Notes under the pieces: model-generated | What the model was told of the DNA's origin: nothing | Seen by the model: only the letters and a program-made list of their open reading frames with translations | The model's database searches: none | Translations under genes and position numbers: made by a program | Shown here: positions 44,570 through 52,897 of the stretch, piece by piece | How positions within the stretch are numbered: position 1 is the stretch's first letter | Layout: the number at the start of each line of letters is the position of its first letter | Source of the DNA: a virus | Reading direction: 5' to 3' (one strand) | Virus record (IMG/VR): IMGVR_UViG_3300004463_001172 | Span: 1-64,000 of that record | DNA length: 64,000 nucleotides

Positions 44570-44650
44570 ATGGCTTTCACCCGAGCAGCTCATGACTTCT
44601 GCTCGTTGGGCGCGTCAAATGTCTTACGTCGTTAACTAGGAGAAAGCATC

Positions 44651-45064
44651 ATGTACATACCGAGTGGCGTAGCGATTGAAGATAAGATTGTTGCTCATCT
44701 CTCCTCATTTCGTCAGGAGGTTCAGCTACTCTTCCCCTACGATCTAAGCATTCGTTGTTGTGACCGGATGATTCCGACGAATCATATGTGTGATGAGCGT
44801 TTCCGGTCGATTGAATTAATCGGCCCCCATCAGGTCGCGTATGCCTGGCACGTAATCCCCTATCCACGCCGACCTCGTATCCTCGCTATCCAGTTTTCTA
44901 CGGCGCTGATTGTACATACCGAACTATGGATCACATTAGCGGACCCACGACTCCTCTCCCAGACCCGTGACCTGTTACATCGTCTCCAAGAGATGCTCCA
45001 CATCACAGATGGTAATGATTATGCTCTCCAGTGTCTCTTTCCTGATCCTGCGCTCAACGTGTAA
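44651..45064 (+). CDS. Hypothetical plus-strand protein
   Basis: A 137-residue protein with AGGAG about 9 nt before the ATG. It is an alpha/beta type sequence with Ala-Trp-His-Val-Ile-Pro-Tyr-Pro-Arg and Phe-Ser-Thr-Ala-Leu-Ile-Val, and a helical C-terminal part. It is not related to the endonuclease-type genes as far as I can see. Flanked by terminators and by a convergent minus-strand gene 14 bp away. Function unknown. Confidence 0.7.
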   Translation: MYIPSGVAIEDKIVAHLSSFRQEVQLLFPYDLSIRCCDRMIPTNHMCDERFRSIELIGPHQVAYAWHVIPYPRRPRILAIQFSTALIVHTELWITLADPRLLSQTRDLLHRLQEMLHITDGNDYALQCLFPDPALNV

Positions 45065-45078
45065 ATAACTTTAAGACC

Positions 45079-45315
45079 CTAACACCACATGTCTTCAGGG
45101 GCTGGCGCTTCATGCGCTTCAAAACTCACCCCGACAACAAATTCTTGTGTAGTGCGGTTCCAGGCCGTGGTATGCACGTGCCACCGCGTCTGCTGACAGA
45201 CAATCCGTGCGCCCGGCATATAGGTCTCGTAGAGGGCTAAGCGCTCTTCTGCCGCAAACTCTTGGGTTTCAATCGTGTGACCATTGTCGCGGTTGCGGAT
45301 TGTGAGGTGTGCCAT
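45079..45315 (-). CDS. Hypothetical protein next to radical SAM gene
   Basis: A 78-residue protein with Thr-Ile-Arg-Asn-Arg-Asp-Asn-Gly-His-Thr-Ile-Glu-Thr and Trp-His-Val-His-Thr-Thr-Ala-Trp-Asn. It begins 10 bp after the radical SAM gene ends, so probably co-transcribed. It could be a substrate or accessory peptide, but there is no clear precursor motif. Confidence 0.6.
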   Translation of the reverse strand: MAHLTIRNRDNGHTIETQEFAAEERLALYETYMPGARIVCQQTRWHVHTTAWNRTTQEFVVGVSFEAHEAPAPEDMWC

Positions 45316-45325
45316 CGCATCCTAC

Positions 45326-46435
45326 TTAGACAAAGTTCACGTGGGCCGGCGCCGGGTGAATAGCGTCAACAATCGCCCGATTCTTTTGATTGAACTGGCA
45401 GACCTGACAACTCGTGGCCTTGAAGTCGCCATAGGCGGCGTGTTTTTGCTCGGAATGAAACCAGTCGATGAAGCGCTGGTGCGTAAGGTCGCCGACTTCG
45501 CCATGCTTGGTATAGGCGGTTGAGCAGCACCTATAAATTCGTAAATCTCCACCGATATACATATTGAATTGCTGATACCCGCAGAACTCGTAATCGGGGG
45601 CATGTTGCTGGAGGTCGCGAATCCGGTCGCCAAACATATTCACGAGACGAAAGGTATCATCCTGCAGTGTCATGGCCTTCTCAATCGCTTCGCCAATCAC
45701 GGCAATCATCTCGCCATAGTACGCATCTCCCGCCTGGCTAAACATGGCCGAGAGCCGCACATTATGCGCGCCAGCGTCCTTCATCTGCCGTACTCCGTCG
45801 CACAACTCAGCCCAGTTTTCCAGCGTAATCACGTACCCACAGCCCAGGAGACAGGGACTGTGCGCCAAGTCAATTTGGGTTCGGATCGCCATCACATGGC
45901 GCAAGGCCGTGCTAAAGTATCGTGGGTTGACCTGGCGGATGGCGGCATAGGTCTCGGGGCTTCCCGCATCAATCGAGACGCGAATCCACGCCATTGCGGC
46001 ATAGACCGATTCCCAACCTGGTCGTAAGACCACCCCATTGGTCACAAGCGCTGTTTCCATCCCTAACCGCTGTGCGTTGGTAAAGAGGTGTAAGTGGTCC
46101 GGATGGACGGTCGGCTCCCCACCACCCGTAAATTGGATCGCCTTGACACCCAGTGTGGCGCAATCCTGAAGAATTTCGAGGGCCTTAACCGTCGGAATCA
46201 TCCGGTTCGGATTGACATTGAGCTGGCCATGTTCATAGACGCCAAACTGTTCCGAGGATAGGCCATCTGGACGCCTGTACGCACAGAAACGGCAGCTTTG
46301 CTGGCAAAAATCGCTCAAAATTATTTGACATTGCGTCGGAATGATTTGTTGTCCTTGACGTAATTCAGCAATCTTCTCTATATGCCATAACGCTTTCTCG
46401 CTTGAATAGGCTTGATCGGATCGAGAAATACTCAT
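45326..46435 (-). CDS. Radical SAM protein, SPASM-like
   Basis: A 369-residue protein. The radical SAM motif Cys-x-x-x-Cys-x-x-Cys is at about residues 44-51 (Cys-Gln-Gln-Ser-Cys-Arg-Phe-Cys). It is followed by Gly-Gly-Gly-Glu-Pro-Thr, the SAM-binding GGE motif, and Val-Ser-Ile-Asp-Ala-Gly. The C-terminal part has a Cys-rich auxiliary region (Cys-Gly-Tyr, Cys-Cys-Ser, Cys-Gln-Val-Cys) suggesting an extra Fe-S cluster. Such enzymes modify peptides or sugars; the target is not visible. It lies in the glycan-type block. Confidence 0.85.
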   Translation of the reverse strand: MSISRSDQAYSSEKALWHIEKIAELRQGQQIIPTQCQIILSDFCQQSCRFCAYRRPDGLSSEQFGVYEHGQLNVNPNRMIPTVKALEILQDCATLGVKAIQFTGGGEPTVHPDHLHLFTNAQRLGMETALVTNGVVLRPGWESVYAAMAWIRVSIDAGSPETYAAIRQVNPRYFSTALRHVMAIRTQIDLAHSPCLLGCGYVITLENWAELCDGVRQMKDAGAHNVRLSAMFSQAGDAYYGEMIAVIGEAIEKAMTLQDDTFRLVNMFGDRIRDLQQHAPDYEFCGYQQFNMYIGGDLRIYRCCSTAYTKHGEVGDLTHQRFIDWFHSEQKHAAYGDFKATSCQVCQFNQKNRAIVDAIHPAPAHVNFV

Positions 46436-46448
46436 CTATCCCTCAAAG

Positions 46449-46516
46449 AGGCTAGTCAAGCGGAGCGGTGCTTAGCTGAGTCAAGCCAAGTCGAGCAAAG
46501 CCCAGCATAGCAAAGG
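46449..46516 (-). repeat. Pentamer-phased array, block C
   Basis: On the plus strand, 14 units of AGNNN run in exact 5-nt register; on the minus strand this reads as GCTNN or ACTNN units (GCTTT GCTAT GCTGG). It lies between the methyltransferase and radical SAM genes, just past the hairpin at 46522-46560. The unit differs from blocks A and B (GGCNN), but the period and strictness are the same. Confidence 0.8.
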
Positions 46517-46521
46517 ATATT

Positions 46522-46560
46522 ACGTATAGGCTGGCAATCGGTATTTGCTAGCCTATACGT
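46522..46560 (-). terminator. Long hairpin next to the pentamer array
   Basis: A 16-bp stem (ACGTATAGGCTGGCAA with TTGCTAGCCTATACGT, one G-T mismatch) and a 7-nt loop. No long T-run follows on either strand, so it may be a weak terminator or an RNA processing/stability structure. It begins 1 bp after the methyltransferase stop codon and is followed on the minus strand by the pentamer array. Confidence 0.6.
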
Positions 46561-46561
46561 T

Positions 46562-47143
46562 TCATGTCCTAGTCCAAATAGCATAAAAAGCACCAAACGG
46601 CTCTACCTTTCGCCCATGGTCATCGGTATCATGATATTTTTCACAGCAAAGACATACCCACTTATCACCATTAAAATCATTTGGCTCCCAGCCACTTAGA
46701 TGATTTTGCCAGTGACCTCCGCCCATACCCCACGCATCTGGACGACCATCATAATTCTGTTCATGAAACCCTAATGGTGTAAACACACAAATTTGTTGTC
46801 GTGCCAGGCGTTCGGCTTCACGGAGTAACCGTCGACCCTCGGGTTTCTCTAAATGCTCAATCACATCACCTGCCACGACCGTATCCACCGACTGATCGGG
46901 AAAGATCCGCATCACCTGATCCCATGTTCCATGTAACAACACATGATGTGGGACATCGGGGCAGGCCTCGCGCAGCCGAGCAATATACGGCGCATACGGC
47001 TCAATGCCGATATGGAGTTGACAGCGCACCAGCTGCTGGGGGCGAATGCCAATGCCCACATCAAGCACTACTGGCGCTGGCCGCAACTGCGCTTGCGCCG
47101 CATCTACCAATGCATCTGCCGAATACCAGGTTATGGCCGACAT
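46562..47143 (-). CDS. SAM-dependent methyltransferase
   Basis: A 193-residue class I methyltransferase. Motif I is Val-Leu-Asp-Val-Gly-Ile-Gly (residues 26-32), followed by Ile-Gly-Ile-Glu-Pro (motif II acidic residue) and Val-Ala-Gly-Asp-Val-Ile-Glu-His-Leu (motif IV). The C-terminus has Trp-Val-Cys-Leu-Cys-Cys-Glu-Lys-Tyr. Similar enzymes methylate sugars or lipids in glycan clusters. AGAAAGG precedes the ATG. It overlaps the next methyltransferase-like gene by 13 bp. Confidence 0.8.
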   Translation of the reverse strand: MSAITWYSADALVDAAQAQLRPAPVVLDVGIGIRPQQLVRCQLHIGIEPYAPYIARLREACPDVPHHVLLHGTWDQVMRIFPDQSVDTVVAGDVIEHLEKPEGRRLLREAERLARQQICVFTPLGFHEQNYDGRPDAWGMGGGHWQNHLSGWEPNDFNGDKWVCLCCEKYHDTDDHGRKVEPFGAFYAIWTRT

Positions 47144-47730
47144 CTACCTTTCTCTAGATCCACCAGGCACACATGCATCGGGCGGTCCTGCCGTGCGCCG
47201 AGGCGTGAGGTGAGCCCGGTTAGCAACGGCTCTTTGCGTTCACAGGTGGCCCCGAGCCAATCTTCTAAGACCGGAATACTGACCGATGGCCCATACAGCC
47301 GCTCGACATCACACGTGATCATCAGTCGGCCGCCCGGTTCGACTTGCGCCCACAGATGGTTCAACACGGTCGGATGCCATGCGGGTGGAATCTCTTCCAG
47401 GTAACTAATGGCGAGTACCATCGCAAAGGCTTGGTGAAAGGGCTGACGGATGTCATGCTGACGAAAGTTGGGCATCACTGAAAAGGTTGGCGTGGCCTGA
47501 CTATCGCTATGCAGCACTTGCGGTACGAGAGCTTCGATGGCCTCAGCAAAGGGGCGCTGAAAGGCTTCAAAGCCACACCCGGTATTATGGAGGCTGTGAG
47601 GCTTCACCGCTTCAATGACCGCGAGTGCGTAGGGCCACTCATAGGCCCGTGACCAATCCTGCCACTGTGGGTCAAAGAGGTCATCTGAGCGAAGTAATCG
47701 AAAGGCGTGAATCATGGCATCAGTCGGCAT
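47131..47730 (-). CDS. Methyltransferase-like protein
   Basis: A 199-residue protein with a degenerate SAM-binding start (Leu-His-Asn-Thr-Gly-Cys-Gly-Phe) and a motif-IV-like Val-Leu-Ala-Ile-Ser-Tyr-Leu-Glu-Glu-Ile, followed by Leu-x-Pro-Gly-Gly-Arg-Leu-Met-Ile-Thr. Probably class I methyltransferase fold, activity less certain than its neighbour. Its ATG overlaps the stop of the GT2 gene (TAATG). Confidence 0.65.
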   Translation of the reverse strand: MPTDAMIHAFRLLRSDDLFDPQWQDWSRAYEWPYALAVIEAVKPHSLHNTGCGFEAFQRPFAEAIEALVPQVLHSDSQATPTFSVMPNFRQHDIRQPFHQAFAMVLAISYLEEIPPAWHPTVLNHLWAQVEPGGRLMITCDVERLYGPSVSIPVLEDWLGATCERKEPLLTGLTSRLGARQDRPMHVCLVDLEKGRCRP

Positions 47731-48551
47731 TAATCTTCATAGCTCCCCAGCGGTAATTGGCCCCAGCTCTGGTGGTTGCGTACTACATCTTCCGGACGGC
47801 CGTCATAGGTCGCCCCCGCATGGGGCCATGTGCCCGATTTCGTCCAGAGTGGACAGGGACATCCGCGATAACACAGCGGATCGTGTTGGTCGTGGTATTG
47901 ATGGGCTCCCCAGATATCAGGCGCATTGATGGCATAGACACCTTGGGTCTGTAATCTGACCCACGCATCCTCGTCCTCTGGCCAGGGCTCCGTGTAGCTT
48001 TCATCATATCCGCCAATCTCTAGCAGGCGCTGTTTGTGAATCGCAGCGAGCATCGGCACATGCCAGTAGCTGGAATGATGAAAGGGCGAGACAAATAACT
48101 CCTCAATCCGCGAAAAATCCTGCGTCCAGGGAATATGATCCAGGAGCGCTTCCGTCATTGGTGAATGCACCCGGTAGCAATTGGCGAAGATATACGCCTG
48201 CACGTCTGCATCCGCGAGATAACTGGCAAACAGTTCCAAGGCATTCGGCGCGGCCATGACATCAGCCCCCTGAAAGACGAGGATTTCCGCCTGGGCTCGC
48301 TGAATCCCCACGTTCCAGGCTAATGCTGGGTTGCAGTAATAGGGTCGATGGAGATAGATATAGCGCAGCGGGAAGGCATCTGACTTTCGGGCCTCATCCA
48401 CCACACGCTTGGTGTCATCGGTCGAGCCGTCATCGATCACGATGGCCTCAAAACGGCTGTGTGCGTAGGTCTGCACGCTCAGTGACAAGAGATTCCGTCG
48501 TAGGTGCGCCGCCCGATTAAAGCTTGGAATAATGACGGAAAAGTCCGGCAT
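47730..48551 (-). CDS. Family 2 glycosyltransferase
   Basis: A 273-residue protein with classic GT2 motifs: Phe-Ser-Val-Ile-Ile-Pro-Ser-Phe-Asn-Arg (start), Ile-Asp-Asp-Gly-Ser-Thr-Asp-Asp-Thr, a Gln-Gly-Ala-Asp (DxD-position) motif and a Glu-Asp-Glu-Asp-Ala-Trp motif for the acceptor site. No membrane segment, so cytoplasmic. Overlaps neighbours on both sides by one base. Likely adds a sugar in the glycan pathway of this block. Confidence 0.85.
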   Translation of the reverse strand: MPDFSVIIPSFNRAAHLRRNLLSLSVQTYAHSRFEAIVIDDGSTDDTKRVVDEARKSDAFPLRYIYLHRPYYCNPALAWNVGIQRAQAEILVFQGADVMAAPNALELFASYLADADVQAYIFANCYRVHSPMTEALLDHIPWTQDFSRIEELFVSPFHHSSYWHVPMLAAIHKQRLLEIGGYDESYTEPWPEDEDAWVRLQTQGVYAINAPDIWGAHQYHDQHDPLCYRGCPCPLWTKSGTWPHAGATYDGRPEDVVRNHQSWGQLPLGSYED

Positions 48552-48988
48552 TACGTTGCGTCCTCCCCCTCTGCTTCCGTCGGTGGCTCCGGGATCGGCA
48601 GGGTCATCGGGTCTGCACTATACTGCGCCTGGCGGGAGCGAAAGAGATTACCGACGACGTTTAATTCATCGGTTACTTGATCGGCCTGGGCTTTAACTTG
48701 CTCTCGGTTCGTCTCAAGCCATTCCTGGATTTCCTGCTGCACCAGCTCCGACGGTTCCACCAGCATCTCTGGGTAGCCATCGGCTTCCAGCGCGTCATAG
48801 GCTTGCACCATCGTATCCATTAGGGCTAAGCGCGTGCGATGGCGGCCGATCTGCGCATTCACTGTGGCCTTGGCCTCATCGCTGATATTCATGGTTAAGA
48901 GGCGTTGCAAGCCATTGAGCTGGGCCAGCATCTGCGCCCGGTCCTGCTCGACGTGCTCATAATTACGTGGGTGGCGCTCCTGCTCCAT
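48551..48988 (-). CDS. Hypothetical helical protein in the glycosyltransferase block
   Basis: A 145-residue acidic protein, almost wholly helical with coiled-coil character (Met-Leu-Ala-Gln-Leu-Asn-Gly-Leu-Gln-Arg-Leu-Leu). The Pro/Glu-rich C-terminus ends at the GT2 start. GGGAGGAG precedes the ATG. It looks more like a virion or scaffold protein than an enzyme. Confidence 0.6.
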   Translation of the reverse strand: MEQERHPRNYEHVEQDRAQMLAQLNGLQRLLTMNISDEAKATVNAQIGRHRTRLALMDTMVQAYDALEADGYPEMLVEPSELVQQEIQEWLETNREQVKAQADQVTDELNVVGNLFRSRQAQYSADPMTLPIPEPPTEAEGEDAT

Positions 48989-49005
48989 CGTGCACTCCTC
49001 CCGGG

Positions 49006-49326
49006 CTAGGTTCGTCGAATGGTGACTAAGGCGCGTTCGCCGATAATGCGTGCCGTATCCTCGCCATACGCGGCTTTGATCCGGCTCAACTCGGCAATCA
49101 CCATGTTGAGCGCTGCGGCCACATCAGCATCCCGGTCAGGGGGTTCTGGCGCGGCTGGGGCGTCTGGTGTCTCAACCGGCCAATCGAGAGTATCTGTGCT
49201 GAGCGTGGCATCAGGCATGGGTTCCCCATGGCCTACGGCGTGAATCGTGGCGAGGTCTGGTGTCACGCCTTCTGACACCTCTGGTTCATCGCCTTTACTG
49301 CGGTCGCGTGATCCGGGGTCTCTCAT
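49006..49326 (-). CDS. Hypothetical acidic protein
   Basis: A 106-residue protein starting at ATG 49326 (GGAGGTGAATTC in front), overlapping the end of the B12-radical SAM gene by 4 bp. The first 70 residues are acidic and Pro-rich, probably disordered. The last 35 are helical with Gly-Glu-Arg-Ala-Leu-Val-Thr-Ile. No family recognised. Confidence 0.6.
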   Translation of the reverse strand: MRDPGSRDRSKGDEPEVSEGVTPDLATIHAVGHGEPMPDATLSTDTLDWPVETPDAPAAPEPPDRDADVAAALNMVIAELSRIKAAYGEDTARIIGERALVTIRRT

Positions 49327-50654
49327 GAATTCACCTCCGTTAAGGTGTTTGGACATTGTACCGATGGCTGCTTTGTGGCATAAAACGCTTCAATCCAGGC
49401 GAGGAGTTCATCGCGGAGGACCAACGTCTCATCGGTCCACCACGGCAACCTCTGATCGCCGCCTTTCCCTTGTACTCCGTTATGGTACAACTGCTCGTAG
49501 TGCGGTACCCAGCCGAGGTCAATAGCACGCTGGTAGATGGGCGTGCCTGGCAGTGGGATGAGGGTAGAAATCTGTGCGGAATCGGGCTGGGCGTCTTCAA
49601 TCCAGCGCCTCGTGGCTTCCATACTCTGCCGATCATCCCCTTCCATGCCAAAGATGAGATAGGCTTTCACGGCAATGCCCACGTCATGGCAGGCCTGCAC
49701 CGCTTTGGTATTCAGCTCAACCGTATTTTTGCTAATGGCGTCGAGGATCCGCTGGTCTCCGCTTTCAAACCCGAACGAAATGCAATCAATTCCCGCCCGT
49801 TTCATCTCAGGTAACAGATCATAGTGCAACACATTCGCTCGCATGTTGACTCGGAAATGATATGACTCTTTAGCCAACACACGGCAAAACTCTTCCACCC
49901 ACGACCGCTTCAAACCCCAGAGATCATCAACCGCGACAAACCGTTTCAATCCATAGGTACATTCCAGGTCTTGTAGTTCTTCAACCACCAAGCGTACAGA
50001 CCGCACGCGAAGCTTCCGGGCCGCGTCCCCCAATGTCCTGACGCAATATGCGCAATTGAACGGACAGCCTCTTGAGCATAACAGTGTGCTACTGAAGCCG
50101 TTTCCAACTGTCAAATTACTGCAATAACTACTGAGATCCACTAAATCTCTGGCCGGCAGCGGTAACACATCAAGGTTCTGCGGTGCCGACGCATGGAACA
50201 CCCCAGGCGACCCGCCTTCCTGAATCCAGCGCGGGAGCACATGATCGGCTTCCCCGACAAACACGGCGTCAAAGCCATCCTGCAGGCATTCATGCGGTAG
50301 TGCACTGGCATGGGGCCCACCAATAATGATTCTCCAATGTGGATTCTTCCATTTAAGAGCTGTCTGAACGTTGATAGCACTGGAATATTGGGCCGAGGTA
50401 CAGGTCAAACCAAATACTGTATTATCTGGCTGCTCTTCAATCCATGCTGGCAACCTGAGATAGCCTTGTCGGACAAAAGCGTCTGGCATGACCCCGAACT
50501 GTCGTGCGAGAAAGTCATCCCCTGTCATATCCCAGAATGCCACATCTCCACCAGAGGCCCGGACTTCCGCCGCGAGCATGAGTAGCCCTAATGGCGGTGC
50601 TCCCTTATCTGAGACCAAGAACGGCGAACATGGGTTAATAAAAATGATGCGCAA
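49323..50654 (-). CDS. B12-binding-domain radical SAM enzyme
   Basis: A 443-residue protein. Residues 1-150 form a cobalamin-binding Rossmann-type domain (Phe-Ile-Asn-Pro-Cys, Ile-Ile-Gly-Gly-Pro-His-Ala, Asp-Ala-Val-Phe-Val-Gly-Glu). Residues 190-400 hold the radical SAM motif Cys-Ser-Arg-Gly-Cys-Pro-Phe-Asn-Cys-Ala-Tyr-Cys, then Asp-Asp-Leu-Trp and Ser-Phe-Gly-Phe-Glu-Ser-Gly. This is the anaerobic B12-dependent radical SAM class that often methylates unactivated carbons. Located between glycosyltransferases. Confidence 0.88.
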   Translation of the reverse strand: MRIIFINPCSPFLVSDKGAPPLGLLMLAAEVRASGGDVAFWDMTGDDFLARQFGVMPDAFVRQGYLRLPAWIEEQPDNTVFGLTCTSAQYSSAINVQTALKWKNPHWRIIIGGPHASALPHECLQDGFDAVFVGEADHVLPRWIQEGGSPGVFHASAPQNLDVLPLPARDLVDLSSYCSNLTVGNGFSSTLLCSRGCPFNCAYCVRTLGDAARKLRVRSVRLVVEELQDLECTYGLKRFVAVDDLWGLKRSWVEEFCRVLAKESYHFRVNMRANVLHYDLLPEMKRAGIDCISFGFESGDQRILDAISKNTVELNTKAVQACHDVGIAVKAYLIFGMEGDDRQSMEATRRWIEDAQPDSAQISTLIPLPGTPIYQRAIDLGWVPHYEQLYHNGVQGKGGDQRLPWWTDETLVLRDELLAWIEAFYATKQPSVQCPNTLTEVNS

Positions 50655-50674
50655 TGCTTCTTATCCTCGTTTAG

Positions 50675-51589
50675 TCATGCCAGCGCCTTCGCCACGACGT
50701 CGAGGAACGTGGCACATTGGGTTTGGTACTGGTACTGTTGATGCACCAGTCGATACCCTGTATCCGCGAAGTCCTGATATGCATCTGCCGCCAGTCCCAG
50801 AATCGTTTCCATCTGTGTGGCCAAGGCTTCCGGTGTCTCCCCATACGCGACCCCTCGCCCGATGGGGAAGAGTTCCGGCATGCTAATCGGTTCACTCACC
50901 ACCGGCACGCCACACCCCAAGGCTTCGTACAAGCGGGTCTCGGTATTTGGGCTGCTGGAATAGTGGCAATTGAGCACCACCCGACAGCGGTTGAGGTACT
51001 GCACGAGCGCCGCCCCATAACACCGATCAGCAATCGCATCGGGCCAGGCCCACCGAAACCCGCGTGGCAGGCAGGCGAGTGTATCTTGAATCCACTGAAT
51101 CCGCCGCGCGCTGGCATAGCCATACACACCGATATCGATCTCCTTCTCGACCGCGAGTCGCCGATGAACGGTGGCATCGACCCCACTACTCGGACACCAG
51201 GCCACCCGGCGCGCGCCTAATGCTGTCACCGTGGACAGACAGCAGGAGCAATGGTGCACAACGAGATCAAACGCTGCGGCATTGCGGCTTAGCGCATTGG
51301 CTTTGGCGAGCACCACTTCATCCATTGTTGGCCACTCCGGCGACATGACCTCGGCGTGCCAACAAATCGTGGGGGCTCCCGTGGTCTTGCGGAGGTGCTG
51401 AATCGCCACACGGCTCAAGCCATACCCTTGTGATATGACATTCAGGTCTGCCGGTGGCAGTCCAGTGAGGTCTTCATCACGCATATTGGCAAAGGTGACC
51501 TGATGCCCCAAGGTCTCGAAGCCCCGGTGCATCATGGACTCACAGCCCCACGCAAGATTTGCTGCTTTGCCAATCAGGTTGATCTTCAT
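50675..51589 (-). CDS. Family 4 (GT-B type) glycosyltransferase
   Basis: A 304-residue protein. The C-terminal donor-binding half has Thr-Glu-Thr-Arg-Leu-Tyr-Glu-Ala-Leu-Gly-Cys-Gly-Val-Pro-Val-Val-Ser-Glu, the conserved E-x7-E nucleotide-sugar motif of GT4-like enzymes. It is shorter than typical GT4 proteins and has a compact N-terminal domain. Probably cytoplasmic. It overlaps the 3' end of the small gene at 51586 by 4 bp. Confidence 0.8.
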   Translation of the reverse strand: MKINLIGKAANLAWGCESMMHRGFETLGHQVTFANMRDEDLTGLPPADLNVISQGYGLSRVAIQHLRKTTGAPTICWHAEVMSPEWPTMDEVVLAKANALSRNAAAFDLVVHHCSCCLSTVTALGARRVAWCPSSGVDATVHRRLAVEKEIDIGVYGYASARRIQWIQDTLACLPRGFRWAWPDAIADRCYGAALVQYLNRCRVVLNCHYSSSPNTETRLYEALGCGVPVVSEPISMPELFPIGRGVAYGETPEALATQMETILGLAADAYQDFADTGYRLVHQQYQYQTQCATFLDVVAKALA

Positions 51590-51777
51590 TTCACTCTCTG
51601 TGCCCGTTTGAGCGCAGGCGTTCGCTGGAGTGCTTCAGCCAAATATTCTGCAACAGGATAAAGATCATCTGAATGCAGCAGATAAATTATCTCTGTGTCT
51701 TCATACGCGGGACGTTTATACGCCGGTAAGCAGAGCTTGAGCCATTCATAGAGTGAGTTCACTAAGTCTCTATCCAA
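51586..51777 (-). CDS. Small protein between glycosyltransferases
   Basis: About 63 residues from a TTG at 51777, with GGAGAGGA upstream; another TTG two codons earlier is possible. Contains Tyr-Lys-Arg-Pro-Ala-Tyr-Glu-Asp-Thr-Glu-Ile-Ile-Tyr-Leu-Leu-His-Ser-Asp-Asp, alpha/beta pattern. It overlaps the stop of the upstream glycosyltransferase. Supported by coupling only. Confidence 0.5.
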   Translation of the reverse strand: MDRDLVNSLYEWLKLCLPAYKRPAYEDTEIIYLLHSDDLYPVAEYLAEALQRTPALKRAQRVK

Positions 51778-52876
51778 GTCCAATCCTCTCCAACCCTGTT
51801 GCGAGCCGCTGGGTAAAGCCCTGCCAGTGGAAGTGCGAGGTGGCTCGTCTGAGCGCCTGCAGGGCTTTCTCATGCACGATGTCATCACACGTGGCCTGGG
51901 CTTCTTGCATGGTCTTCCAAAGGATTTCCGGCCGAATGATCGCTTGCTGGTAACAACTGCCATCCGGGTGTGGCTTGGAACCCTCTGGGTCAATCATCCA
52001 CCCGCAGGACGAATCCACCCACTCATTCATCGGTGCAGCATTGAGGGTGATCACGGGTCGGCCATTGACGAGCGCCTCAATAAGGCTCAACCCTAAACCT
52101 TCCATTTTACTCGGCTGTACCACGACACGCCCTAATCCATAGACCCCTCGCGGCGGTGGATAATCCCCTGATTCCCAGACGATATGTGGTGGGAGGGGCT
52201 GCTCCCAGCCAATGATCTTCACCGCCACCTCTTGGGGGAGTTGGCAATGGATCAACACTTCAGGCGGATTCCCCTCCAGCGGTTGACAGGCCAGCGCCGC
52301 GAGCAGCGTATCCAACCCTTTCCTGGCGTCGATGCCAATCCACCCTTGCGAACTGACAAAATCAAACCGCCGGTCCAGGGTCAGCGTTGAGGCCTCGACC
52401 AAGTGCTCATCCGGCACGCCCCAGCCGATATAGTGTGTCTGGGCCTCCTTCCCCCACTCTTGTAAGAGGGTGTACGCTCGTGCCGTGACACAGAGGAGCA
52501 GGTCATTAAAGCGTAGATAGGGCTTCTGGGGGAAGCTCAGGTAATTATCGATTTGTTGAACCGTTTTGATCCCAGCCTTTTGCAACGTCATAGGGAGCTC
52601 GGCTTGCAGCTCTTCGACAAACACCACCGCCTCAAGTCGGTGAAAACTGGCCCATTGCAAGAGCGCCAACGGTGGAATGACCGCATCGGGATAGTCCGTG
52701 CGGTTCGGCCAGTCCCATTCCCCAGTGGTTTCCCGCATGGGCTGCCCGTAAATCATCCCCTGCCGCACAAACATGAAACACTCGTGATGGAGGTCGACAC
52801 AGGCCCGACGTAGTGTCTGGGTAACATAGGGAACCCCACGCGCAAATGAGGTCGTGACAAATCCAAGCCTCGCCAT
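51770..52876 (-). CDS. Family 4 (GT-B type) glycosyltransferase
   Basis: A 368-residue protein with a glycosyltransferase C-terminal domain: Phe-Val-Ser-Ser-Gln-Gly-Trp-Ile-Gly-Ile-Asp-Ala-Arg-Lys-Gly, then Val-Val-Val-Gln-Pro-Ser-Lys-Met-Glu-Gly-Leu-Gly-Leu-Ser-Leu-Ile-Glu-Ala-Leu, the E-x7-E motif. No membrane segment. The ATG and its GGAGG site lie inside a 27-bp direct repeat also found at 53183-53209, so its initiation region was duplicated. Confidence 0.85.
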   Translation of the reverse strand: MARLGFVTTSFARGVPYVTQTLRRACVDLHHECFMFVRQGMIYGQPMRETTGEWDWPNRTDYPDAVIPPLALLQWASFHRLEAVVFVEELQAELPMTLQKAGIKTVQQIDNYLSFPQKPYLRFNDLLLCVTARAYTLLQEWGKEAQTHYIGWGVPDEHLVEASTLTLDRRFDFVSSQGWIGIDARKGLDTLLAALACQPLEGNPPEVLIHCQLPQEVAVKIIGWEQPLPPHIVWESGDYPPPRGVYGLGRVVVQPSKMEGLGLSLIEALVNGRPVITLNAAPMNEWVDSSCGWMIDPEGSKPHPDGSCYQQAIIRPEILWKTMQEAQATCDDIVHEKALQALRRATSHFHWQGFTQRLATGLERIGLG

Positions 52877-52897
52877 TTACCAGCGCCTCCGGGTCCA
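52871..52897 (+). repeat. 27-bp perfect direct repeat, copy 1
   Basis: Identical to 53183-53209; the two copies are 312 bp apart, exactly 104 codons. The repeat holds the last codons Trp-Thr-Arg-Arg-Arg-Trp, the TAA, a GGAGG site and the ATG of the next gene. The unit between the copies is a 103-residue gene. Confidence 0.9.
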
